DNA of 64,000 nt from Apricaphanius iberus. Its lineage: Eukaryota > Chordata > Actinopteri > Cyprinodontiformes > Aphaniidae. The stretch covers positions 744,001 through 808,000 of the forward strand of contig JAPXFQ010002662.1 in the NCBI GenBank assembly GCA_028564705.1. The letters are read 5' to 3'. Each line of letters begins with the position of its first letter. Position 1 is the stretch's first letter. The notes under the pieces are model-generated. The model saw only the letters and a list, made by a program, of their open reading frames with translations, was not told where the DNA came from and did not search any database. Below are positions 55,435-64,000 of this stretch, piece by piece. A program made the translations under genes and the position numbers.

Positions 55435-58114
55435 TACTATAAAAGCATTACACACAGAGTTTTTTCAACATGACCTACTCTTCCTAGAAGACCTTACTCT
55501 ATGTAAATAAATATTAAAAAGTATAAAAATGTCCTTAGCTTTTTCGACTCTTGCAGTTTTTAAAACCACTTTACAGTTCTGAACTATTTTTTTTTTTATT
55601 GACTTCACTTTAAAGCTAATAGACCTAAATTTCTGCCTGAGGAATAATTTTATCAAAGGAATCCAATCTGTGTCAACAAAATTCTTGAATATTCATTATT
55701 TATAAGACAAGAATAAAGAGCAAGCATTTACAATAGATATAACTCCATATTTATTCCCTACATTGACATGACTAATTATTCCAACACTGCTTATATTGTT
55801 TTTCAGTATATTTATTTTTTATTATTTTTTTGTTGTTGTAATTGATTTTTACAGGCTCCAGCCATGCAGATGTCATTGGGACCGTGGGCCAAAACATCTC
55901 CCTTAACTTCACATTTAACTCTATCATCAGAAACAACAGTTATATTGCTATGTATAAATGTATAGATGAGAAACAAAAGATCTCAGAATATCCAAAATGC
56001 AGAAGTGAAATTGATATTTACCCTAAAAATTATTCTATACATTTTTATTTGACCAATCTTAGCCTAAGTGACACTGACACTTACTGGGCCACTTTTTTTG
56101 ATAATTTAGCATTTCTTAAACATAGTAATAAAGTGAAGCTGATTGTTCAAGAGATGAACACAGCCATCCCAGGTGAGGTTCACTTCTTACATTTTTACCA
56201 TTGACACTACTGTAGATAATATTATTTTCTAGATGCAGTCCAATGTAAATAAGATTTTTTTTCATTTTACCCTTTCCGCTTAATATTTATTTCCTTTGTT
56301 TCTTCATCAATATGCTGATTTAAATCTCAGTCCACAGTGTATGAACATTTAATATATGTCTGGGGTACAAATTAGTAAATATGGCTTGTATTCAACGGCT
56401 CTCTCAGACTTAAACACATTTTTATTAATCTGTAATTGACATAATTCAATCTTAAACTGACAAATTAAAAACCCACTCTGATGAAAACCGTTTTTTTTCT
56501 TGTTGTTTACCTTTTTCTGAGGCATTTCTCTGAAGTTAGAGGACACAGCTGAAAAAAATTAAGCTCAAAATTGTATTTCGGAGTATTTCTGTGTTCAGAT
56601 CTCTGTGAATCAGTAGCAGATGCTAAAACGGTATGTAAAACAGACAGGATTTGTGACGTAGCAACTCCACTTGGCGGGCCACAAGCTCCTGCTCTGGTCC
56701 ACCCACCTTTTCAGGCTTTGAGGAGTAGAGAAGACATTGGCGTATCAACACCTATGTGCTGCAGTGGGTTGCAATGCATTAGCATTATGATGGCCCGTAA
56801 CTGATCCCCTCCACCTTCCACGTTTAAATACGTAGATATTCTGACTTCTATGAACTTATACATGTTTTATATCATTAGAAAGTTAAGGGTCTTGTGATTC
56901 TAATATGTACCAATCACGGATACAATTATAACTGTAAACATAGCGAGCACTTTTGCCAACAAAGACACACACACTCATCCAAAGGAGATCAAATGTGCAA
57001 CTTAACCCCTTTGTAGTCCAATAAACGTTAAAAAAAAGATTCATCTTGAATAAAAACTGTCTTTTTACATCCATAAAAGTCAGATTAAAGTCCTCAAATC
57101 AAGTGGTTTATCAAGGAAAATAATAAATCCCATTAAAAAAAAGCTAATGAACATTTTTTGGCTACGTTTCCAAAGATTTGTCACATTACCATTCTGATGC
57201 ATCCACTAGTACCCTGAAACCTTGTTGACAAAAATCAACTTTCCTTCATCACCATATATCTAAAAGCTTAATTCAAAAGATAACTTGAGGTGTGTGCTGA
57301 AAACATTTCCTAAAAAATTGCTAGACTCTGAAAAATCTCGAGCGGAACAGTCAAAGATCTCTTTCTCTGTATGTTCTCTCTACCATACCTTGTCTAGTGA
57401 CGTCCAGTTGCCAAAAGGGGATTATCCAACGTGTTATCTGAAGGGGTAATGCTAAGGTCAATCATTCTAGCACTGTTAGGTTTGTAAAGACAAAGAAACA
57501 TCTTTTTCCAATATGGCATTTATAATGCTTTGATCAAATCCTAAAATTTAGTTTTACTATGCTAGCTAGTTAATGTAGGTGTGCATTTTTTAATGTTGAT
57601 GAATCAGTTTTAGACTAAATTGGAATTCAAACAAAGATGATCAAGAAATCCTAAATTCTAACTAGAAGGTTAAGTTATACAACAAGGTAGAATTATTTTA
57701 AAGTGATGTCAGTGTATTTGGATACAAGGTAATGCACCTCTTAATTTATAGATAATTTATGGAATATTAACCAACATTAGTCTGCAGGTTAGATGTCGCA
57801 AATGAGAGTTTTCATTTAGATCCAGGGTGTCTTTTCATGAATCATTAGATAGTATTTTCCGGTAAAAAGTCCTGCTTATGAAAAATGAAAAAAAAAAACG
57901 AAAAGGAAATATTTGTTGTATTTTTTTAACTCCCACAGTTCCTTCAGAGCCGAACATTTTCACCAAAACAACAAATAATGGAAGTTCCAGTTTATTTTCC
58001 TCCCATGCTGTCACAGCTACGGTTTCTCCATTTCTTCTGCTTGCTGCAATATTTCAGTTCTTGTTCATCTGTCTTGCCAAACCAAAAGGAAATTTTGAAA
58101 ATGACAAACTTTAA
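54816..58114 (+). CDS. Single V-type Ig-domain membrane protein
   Basis: Three coding exons, 54816-54885, 55855-56172 and 57939-58114, with gt..ag borders and phase-1 introns; 187 residues in total. Exon 1 encodes a signal peptide (MAENGFTKPLLLVLIVTAHM). Exon 2 encodes a V-set-like domain: GTVGQNISLNFTFN (B strand), IAMYKCID, YPKCRS, and LTNLSLSDTDTYWATFFD (E-F strands). The usual Cys in 'LxC' and 'YxC' are Phe and Ala here, so the canonical disulfide is absent; two cysteines in the C-C' region remain. The exon has about five N-glycosylation sequons. Exon 3 encodes a stalk, a transmembrane helix (SPFLLLAAIFQFLFICLA) and a short tail ending NFENDKL. Type I surface protein, probably an immune receptor or ligand of the fish CD2/SLAM-like kind, but family membership is not certain. 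No signalling motif is present in its tail. Confidence 0.75.
55215..55335. mobile_element. hAT-like fragment in intron 1 of the Ig gene
   Basis: The stretch contains gagcgataccacttttttta (55238) and repeated 'ccgatacga', as in the ends of fish hAT elements. Only one end is present. Confidence 0.45.
55391..55431. repeat. (AT)n microsatellite in intron 1 of the Ig gene
   Basis: About 20 AT units without interruption. Confidence 0.95.
56173..57938 (+). other. Intron 2 of the Ig gene
   Basis: A 1.77-kb intron between the Ig and transmembrane exons. The 56571-56804 ORF within it starts after a plausible acceptor (tctgtgttcag) but meets a stop quickly in that phase and matches nothing known. No named repeat was recognised. 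Confidence 0.5.
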
Positions 58115-58979
58115 TTATTTGATGAAAAAAATTGCAGTTGAGTGATTAGATGCTAAAATTTAGAAAATAAGACTGCATGTTTCCATCCTTTTAAAGCATG
58201 CAATAATTCACATTCACGAAAAGGAAATCTGTTTCAGTGCATGCAATCACCAAGGCAGGGGAAGTAGAGAACCAGCATCATAAATGTGCTTTCATTTCAG
58301 AGGTAAACCCCTCTGGCCTACTTTGAAATGTAGCAGGGTGAGTTAGAAAATAAAGTGACTTCAGAAACCACTGTTGGCAACCGTTCTACCTCTGAGTCGC
58401 CGAGCATCTGATTAAGGGAGTATGCCGACGCACCGGCTGATTGCAACCAAGTCCAAGGTTCAGTTTAGCAACCTTTATTGGTTATCAAAAGGTTCTTAAG
58501 AATCCATGTTTCACCACAACAAGGGATGAGGAGATCCACCAGTTAGAACAAAGCGTAAAGAGGGAGTTCAAGCGGTCAGCAAAAGTTGACCTCCCCAATC
58601 ACCTGCTCACTCAATACCTTCCCTGCAGGTGAGCAACAGGTGATATGGCAATCACCATTACTAACAACACCACGTGACACCCAGGCTACACCTATCCACC
58701 ACAACCACCAAAGGTGAAGATTGGTCCTCTCCTCTGTACTCATAAATTTTGCTTATAAACTGTATAAATGGGTCTTTACCAGTACAATCTCTCAGTTTTA
58801 CTGCATTTTTTGACATTTTTGTGTAAACTGGATAAATTCTACATTTGTTTGTCTAAAAACGTATTACTGCCGCTCATGGTCATTGTGTGGTACTGCATCT
58901 GAATTTTGTGATTGGCTAAGAGCGGTACATCTTTTCTACTGTTTTTTAAAAAAAAGATTACACTTTCTATTCAAGAATT
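58115..58979. other. 3' flank of the Ig gene and unassigned repeat-like block
   Basis: An AATAAA at 58349-58354 could end the Ig transcript. The 58380-58735 block is GC-richer and repeat-like ('gcaacctttattggttatca' at 58469) but no family was assigned; an LTR fragment is possible. Confidence 0.4.
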
Positions 58980-60140
58980 TTCTGCATTTTTATAAATTTT
59001 GCACAGCTCATTTGAAAAGATAATTTTAGCTGGACATTTTAATCTACAGATAACCTTTAAGATCCTTTAAAAAACAGATTTTTAAAGTATTTTTAATTAT
59101 ATGGAGTCAGCATATATTGCAGCCGACTCACAACAAAGGACCCACCCTGGACTTTTTCATCACGTATGGCTGTCCACCAATGTGTCGTTTGTTGCTGACC
59201 ACTAATGTGTGTTTTTTAAAATCACCAGTTCCTTTCTACTAGAGTCCTCTGTGAGAACTGTCAGGAAACGTCATCTAACCCCTGAAGAGGGTGCAGGTTT
59301 TCTTGAAGCTTTTAAAAAGTTTCCTCCTATACCTTTACCTCCCCCTTTGATTTTATTGTGAATGATTTTAACAGTAGGCCTCAATCTGCTCTCGACCTGC
59401 TGGCTCCACTTAAAGTTGTCAACACTCATTCAAAACGTACAACGCTATGGAGAAATGAAAACCTTGAAGAAATTAAAGAGGAGCTGCAGGGTGGCAGAAA
59501 GGAAATGAAGGAAAAACAAAACCAGAATAACTTATCAGATATACATAGAACATGTGAAATCATGCAACAAAGCTGTAAGAAATTCCAGAAATGCATACTT
59601 CTCCAGAATTATCTCAGAATATAAAAATAATCCCAAAATTCTGTTTTCCACCATTGACGATATTCTAAATCATGCCTCTAATACTTTTCAGAAAACCCCC
59701 TCAAACACTCTTTGTAAGGAGTTTGCAGACCACTTCAGAGGAAAGGTAGACACCATCAAATGTAATATTTTATCTTCTCTAACTAACTGGTCTTAGATAA
59801 ATCTAAGTGTCTGCCTTTACCAGAGGAAACACTGGACAGTTTTGTCCTGGTGGAAGTTGGGACTCTTGATAAAGTTTTCTCCTCAGTGAGGAGGTAACCA
59901 TGGGTAACCCTGAAACGCTCCCTCTTGGCAGTGTTATCAGAAGACATGGAGTTAACTTTCACAGTTACGCTGATGATTCACAGTTGTACATCTCCGTGTA
60001 TAGTTGTGAAAATGTTTTTATTTTGGGTTTGGGAAAGGTGGGGTTTGTGGTGTAATTTTAATCTGTAAAGCACTTTGAGAAGCTATGTAGTTTGAAAAGC
60101 TATTTATAAATCAAGTTTGATTGATTCATTGATTCATATT
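58980..60140 (+). mobile_element. L2-like LINE with internal deletion
   Basis: An endonuclease fragment is readable: ILAGHFNLQIT (decayed 'GDFN' motif, about 59023) and, in another frame, THNKGPTLDFFITYGCPP (about 59130), the 'THxxGHTLDLvit' motif of L2 elements. A linker part follows (TTLWRNENLEEIKEELQGGR, 59436). After a deletion the catalytic box appears as [15 protein letters not shown] (about 59955). The element ends in gtaaagcactttgagaagct (60066) and 'ttgattgattcattgattc', the same 3' end as at 43190-43307. It lies between the Ig gene and its candidate orphan tail exons. Confidence 0.85.
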
Positions 60141-60437
60141 TTTTTAAGGTTTTGTCCAATATGACTTAAAAATTGAACTATTAATGTTAGTGGTATATTT
60201 TCTCATATAAAGAGAGTAAATATTGATATTATTTAATTAATTTCCAGAGATTTTAATGTAATTTTTGTACCCGTGAAAGCCAGAATCAGAAATTTGTTTT
60301 TAACTATACTACATAGAGAATACCTCTTTTTTGGAAATCAGAATAGTTACTATAGGTAACATTGCCAGAAAGTGATAAATGTTCTTACAGTGTGAAGCAT
60401 TTTTTTTTTACATTTCCTTATTGTGTTTCTTATGCAG
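60141..60437. other. Unassigned stretch before the tail exons
   Basis: AT-rich sequence between the LINE and the tail exons; would be intronic in an undisrupted receptor gene. Confidence 0.4.
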
Positions 60438-60724
60438 ACCAAATACAAGAAGGACCACAAACATCCTTAATTCCTACAGCAAAGGTATGAATATTTTTAT
60501 AACATATCAGAGCTCTTTTCAAAATGAATGTGTCAAATATTCTCAAAAATCTAATTGTATTTGCAGGAAACAGTACAGGTGTCAGTTAACGCAACTGATT
60601 CACCACTGGTCTACCGTGTCTTGGACTTCCCACAGAGACAGCTGTAGAATTTAATCCCAATGATACAGAGTTCACCACTGTCAGCTACCTCCCAGAAAAT
60701 GAAGCCAAGGCATTCCACAAATAA
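60438..60724 (+). pseudogene. Orphan, frameshifted cytoplasmic-tail exons with ITIM-like motif
   Basis: Two exons with good borders: 60438-60484 (acceptor ttcttatgcag, donor aag|gtatga) and from 60567 (acceptor tgtatttgcag). The first starts in the phase left by a phase-1 intron and reads QIQEGPQTSLIPTAK. The second continues ETVQVSVNATDSPLVYRVLD with FPQR, then TAG at 60645. LVYRVL fits the ITIM consensus (L-x-Y-x-x-L). Past the stop, another frame reads AVEFNPNDTEFTTVSYLPEN and closes with TAA at 60722, so a frameshift near 60635 has split the tail. Such tails end fish inhibitory Ig receptors. These exons may have belonged to the upstream Ig gene or to a lost paralogue. A truncated tail ending at 60647 could still be made. 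Confidence 0.6.
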
Positions 60725-61560
60725 ATGAATAAGAGTAAATTCTAGATCCTCTTCAATTTCTGTAAAAGACTCGAATACCCCAGAACCTAATAATACATTT
60801 GTTACGTGTATATTTGTGCTTTGTGAGTCTTTTCCTGGCTTTATGTGTTTTGCAATTTAAGACAGTGGACGTAATCTGTTTAACATGTGTACGAAACATA
60901 AACACATAAAGAGACAAACTACAAATATTAACCCCAGTCAACTTTTTACTCAGATCAAGTAGTCTTGTTTCAACTCAAAAGTTGACATCATCTTTAATGT
61001 TACGAAGGAATAACTCAAATTAAAATGTGTTTAAAATCATGTTAATGCATAAGTGTAGTCCTCCATACATACCTGAAAAGATTACCCCTTATATGCAGAA
61101 ATAGACAAATTTGTTGGCCATCGTTGTAGAAGCTTATTGCATTCACTTGAAAAAAATACTGCTCTGTTTTTCTGAATTAACAAGATAAACTGTGAATTAA
61201 GCCCATCAAAAGGGACATGTCATGAAATGGTCAGGCGACCTATACAGGGTGTTTCCCGCCTTTTGCCTGATGACTGCTCGAGATAGGCATTAGCCACCAC
61301 AACCCTGCAAAGGATAAGCGGAATGCTGTAGACAATGATGGAATGATTGAAACAGGACAGGCTTGAGTTCTCCTACTTAGACAGCTAATAATGCCTACAG
61401 GCATAGAATATCCATGCATTGTCTATAGGTTACTATCAGCTGCATGGCTGGTGCCAATCTCCAGCGGTCATTGAGTGGAAGGTGGGGTACACCATGAATA
61501 TGTCACCAGTCAATTGCAGGGCAATGCCATGGAATGGCCACACGGTTTATCTCGTCCAGT
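60725..61560. other. Unassigned stretch
   Basis: No gene recognised. A short (uninterrupted) repeat-like part at 61390-61560 precedes the minisatellite. Confidence 0.4.
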
Positions 61561-62207
61561 CAGAAAAACAAAGCGGTATTTTAATTTTAAAAACTTATCT
61601 CATTAATTCAGAAAAACAGAGCAGTATTTATGTTTATCTTTAAAACGTATCCCGTTAATTTATAAAAACTGAGGAATATTTATTTTTATTTTTAAAACGT
61701 ATCTCATTAATTTAGAAAAACAGAGCAGCATTTTTTTTATTTTTCAAACGTATGTCATTAATTCAGAAAAACAGAGCAGCATTTTTTTTATTTTTAAAAC
61801 GTATCTCATTAATTCAGAAAAACAGAGCAGTATTTACTTTTATCTTTAAAACTTATCTCGTTCATTTGTAAAAACAGAGCATTTTTTTATTTTTAAAACA
61901 TATCTCACTATATCAGAAAAACAGAGAAGTATTTATTTTAAAAACTTATCCCATTAATTTATAAAAACAGAGCAATATTTATTTTTAATTTTTAAAACGT
62001 ATCTCGTTAATTCAGAAAAACAGAGCAGTATTTATTTTTATTATTAAAACGTATCTCATTAATTCAGAAAAACAGAGCAGTATTTACTTTTATCTTTAAA
62101 ACTTATCTTGTTCATTTATAAAAACAGAGCATTTTTTATTTTTAAAACGTATCTCATTAATTCAGAAAAACAGAGCAGTATTTGTTTTTTTTTTTTTTTT
62201 ACTTATC
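61561..62207 (+). repeat. Minisatellite, about 13 units of 46-54 bp
   Basis: The unit begins cagaaaaacagagcagtatt, continues with a T-rich part, then taaaacgtatctcattaatt. Units start near 61561, 61609, 61663, 61715, 61764, 61816, 61868, 61914, 61961, 62013, 62065, 62117 and 62163. Variants with 'ataaaaac' starts, 'cttatctcgttcat' ends or shortened T-rich parts recur in the same order, giving a higher-order period of about 249 bases (61764 onward versus 62013 onward). Confidence 0.92.
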
Positions 62208-62699
62208 GCTGAGATAACTCAGCAATTTTCATTTAAGCATACATTTTCGATATTTAAACTAAAGATGTTTCCTTTACACTACTCCATAAAGGTCGGATTT
62301 AAGAAATCCACATAGGTCATCAGACAACAGCTAAATTCCTACTATATTAAATTGCTAATCTGTTAAAAAGTTATTTATGGTGGAAATGGTTGCATTGGAT
62401 TTTATTTAGAGCTGTCAGTAAACATTTTTGAACATGTTTACATATCACAGTTCTGCCCTTTTTTTGTTATTATCATGTATAATTTCAATTAAGATAGACT
62501 GGAGATTGTGGCTGTTGAAATGTTAAAAAGATCATAAAATATTATGTATGTGAACCAAAACAGTCAAAAATAATGAACTTTAAAGATGAAATTGTGTCAT
62601 TATATCTCAAATATTTTGCAAAAATTGTTTCGTTAATTGCACTCAGGGGACACTACGAGTTTATTTGCTTCTAAATGAGCCGAAATTTCCTGTTTAATT
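62208..62699. other. Spacer between minisatellite and dnajc19 promoter
   Basis: AT-rich, no recognised feature. Confidence 0.45.
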
Positions 62700-62895
62700 T
62701 ACATGTCATATTTTGTGGAAGTGAGTGGAAGGCGAAGCTTCAAGCAGAGGGGAGCTGTCAAAGGGGGTGCAGTTTTACGACTCTTCTGAACCATTTCCGG
62801 CATAAACACATGGACGCCTGCGCTTAGCTACAGAACATGAGAGGTCAAAAGTTATGATCCTAGTCTGCGAAATAAACGGAACCTAACACTGAGAC
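62700..62895 (+). promoter_or_regulatory. Putative dnajc19 promoter and 5' UTR
   Basis: The sequence becomes GC-richer before the start codon. An ETS-type site (atttccgg, 62793-62800) is the clearest element, as expected for a TATA-less housekeeping mitochondrial gene. A possible upstream ORF (ATG at 62810, six codons including the stop) would be in the leader if transcription starts before it. The start site is not determined. Confidence 0.5.
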
Positions 62896-63309
62896 ATGGT
62901 AAGTTGACTACGGGATTTAATATTGGAGGTGACACTGTTTTCTAAAATGAATTCATGTTCAGGGGAATAATGGATAGCGTTGAGTTTAATGGCTAAGCTA
63001 ACGTTAGCTTTCCTCTCATCTGTGACCCGACAGCATGATATTATCAAACACAGGTATTGGGTTATTTACTGCGTTCTGCGGATAGTTTAACGACAATGAC
63101 AGCAGACTAAACTGAATTTAAAAAATATCACTGATTTATATTTTTTAAAAAGAGACCGTGTTAGCCTTGCCGCCGTTTGTTTACGTTTGGAAGAGCAGGT
63201 GAGAGGAAGACTGTCTCACGTTTTTGTCCTGATCTGGTCCACTTTGTGTCCCTGCAGGCCAGCTCTATGGTGGCAGTGGGACTGGCTCTGGCAGCTGCTG
63301 GATTTGCAG
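62896..63309 (+). CDS. dnajc19: DNAJC19/TIM14, first two coding exons (partial gene)
   Basis: DNAJC19 (Tim14/Pam18) is the inner-membrane J-protein that stimulates mitochondrial Hsp70 in the presequence import motor. Exon 1 holds only the start codon (62896-62898), followed by gtaagt. Exon 2 (63258-63309, acceptor tccctgcag, donor gtaaaa) reads ASSMVAVGLALAAAGFA and leaves one base (G) of a split Gly codon. This matches the vertebrate DNAJC19 N-terminus, a short transmembrane anchor ending 'AAAGFAG'. The GRY..QAM region and J-domain with the HPD motif should follow in later exons; none of them is found before base 64000, so they must lie beyond the window. A different, short terminal exon is present (see 63843). 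Confidence 0.85.
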
Positions 63310-63842
63310 GTAAAACATGTTGATGAACAGTCTGGACCTTAGCCTGCTGCTCTGTATTAAACTGGGTTAAAATAGGGATGCAGACTAATAAGATTATCAA
63401 ATATTAACAGGTTGAAAAATGTGTTTCTAGTGCTACTGGTAATACCACATCTTTTTAGCTGTTTAAAATTGTGTCTAGGGTAAGTCAGATATTTTTTTTC
63501 TTATATCACACTCTACTCCAGTTAAAAGCAAACTTATTGCAAAAAGCTTTTAATATTTCAAAATAAAAAATCTATTTAAGCCTCTAAAAAAATGACAAAT
63601 ATTGCTCTGAGGATAATATTTAAAAAAAATTCTAAGTGAAATGAATAATACAGAGCAGTGGCGGATCTAGGATTTTTAAGATGAGAATGGGGCCATTAAC
63701 AGGCCACAATAGTTATTAAGTGGCAAAGTATTAGTCTAATGTCCATAAGGAGTAGATACATCTCACCGACCACACAATGTTGAAACACTTTGATGTATTT
63801 TTGCATGCATACATGTTTGTGTTTGCATTTTGTTTATGTAAG
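63310..63842 (+). other. Intron after dnajc19 exon 2
   Basis: AT-rich; translated in the required phase it shows no DNAJC19-like exon. A short 'gtggcggatctaggattttt' block (63659) resembles the start of a fish repeat. Confidence 0.5.
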
Positions 63843-63895
63843 GCTGGGTTGGTCAAATGAAGAAAGTGAACAGACACCCAGAGAAGGCTCAGTAA
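63843..63895 (+). CDS. Possible alternative terminal exon of dnajc19
   Basis: After an acceptor-like sequence (gttttgtttatgtaag type, ag at 63841-63842) an exon in the phase left by exon 2 reads GWVGQMKKVNRHPEKAQ and stops at TAA 63893-63895. An AATAAA lies at 63957-63962, so this has the form of a complete terminal exon. Joined to exons 1-2 it would give a 35-residue protein with the TIM14 membrane anchor and a basic tail but no J-domain. Alternatively it is a chance frame within the intron, or the 3' end of something unrelated. Confidence 0.35.
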
Positions 63896-63956
63896 TCTCT
63901 TCTCTAACAACTGAACAAACTGGATCTTTTTGGAAGATTTTACCCTGATGTTATTA

Positions 63957-63962
63957 AATAAA
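63957..63962 (+). terminator. Possible polyadenylation signal
   Basis: A canonical AATAAA, preceded by an overlapping ATTAAA (63953-63958), 62 bases after the stop codon of the possible terminal exon. Confidence 0.4.
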
Positions 63963-64000
63963 CTAATACAGCGTTTCATGACATATGAGATACATATGTC

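Noticed and set aside
56571..56804. Possible extra exon in Ig gene intron 2
   Set aside because: In the phase required by the neighbouring exons it hits stops, and it matches no domain.
63361..63840. Search for dnajc19 exon 3 (GRY..QAM region) inside the window
   Set aside because: No frame in this interval matches; the exon must be beyond base 64000.

Overview
The window is nuclear DNA from a vertebrate, almost certainly a teleost fish. It is AT-rich and intron-rich, has almost no long open frames, and is crowded with fish-type repeats: Tc1-like transposons, L2/Maui-like LINEs whose 3' ends read 'aagcaccttgaattgcc', a Rex3/RTE-like LINE, tRNA-derived SINEs with the core 'tgtccttgggcaagacact', hAT-like and Harbinger-like non-autonomous elements, and (AT)n, (AAT)n, (CA)n and (GATT)n microsatellites. 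No bacterial, organellar or CRISPR feature was seen.

Two genes are well supported, both near the right end. At 62896-63309 are the first two coding exons of dnajc19 (TIM14, the J-protein of the mitochondrial import motor); most of the gene lies beyond the window. At 54816-58114 is a three-exon gene for a small type I membrane protein with one V-type immunoglobulin domain that lacks both canonical disulfide cysteines. About 2.3 kb downstream (60438-60724) are two phase-compatible cytoplasmic-tail exons with an ITIM-like motif and a frameshift, separated from the Ig gene by an L2-like LINE. Weaker candidates are a small two-exon minus-strand gene (22724-24219), a THAP-domain fossil (20722-21027), a Harbinger Myb-like ORF (52153-52590) and the edge of a membrane-protein exon at bases 1-52.

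Layout: 1-2.9 kb, mostly unassigned with AAT repeats; 2.9-7.6 kb, Tc1, MITE, SINE and non-autonomous DNA elements; 7.6-16 kb, SINEs and LINE tails; 16-30.3 kb, mostly unique sequence with conserved-looking stretches, the THAP fossil and the minus-strand gene candidate; 30.3-35.1 kb, a dense transposon cluster (86-bp perfect palindrome, Rex3-like LINE, TIR element, two Tc1 relics); 35.6-47 kb, unique sequence with enhancer-like stretches, including a SOX-OCT type composite site at 46639; 47.3-54.1 kb, a second transposon cluster; 54.8-60.7 kb, the Ig gene and orphan tail; 61.56-62.2 kb, a minisatellite; 62.7-64 kb, dnajc19.

In mammals dnajc19 faces the SOX2/SOX2OT regulatory desert on its 5' side. 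If that synteny holds here, the gene-poor sequence to the left is the dnajc19-proximal flank of the sox2 landscape and the enhancer-like stretches could belong to it. This is inference; no sox2 exon is in the window. All family names rest on reading translations and termini by eye, without database searches.
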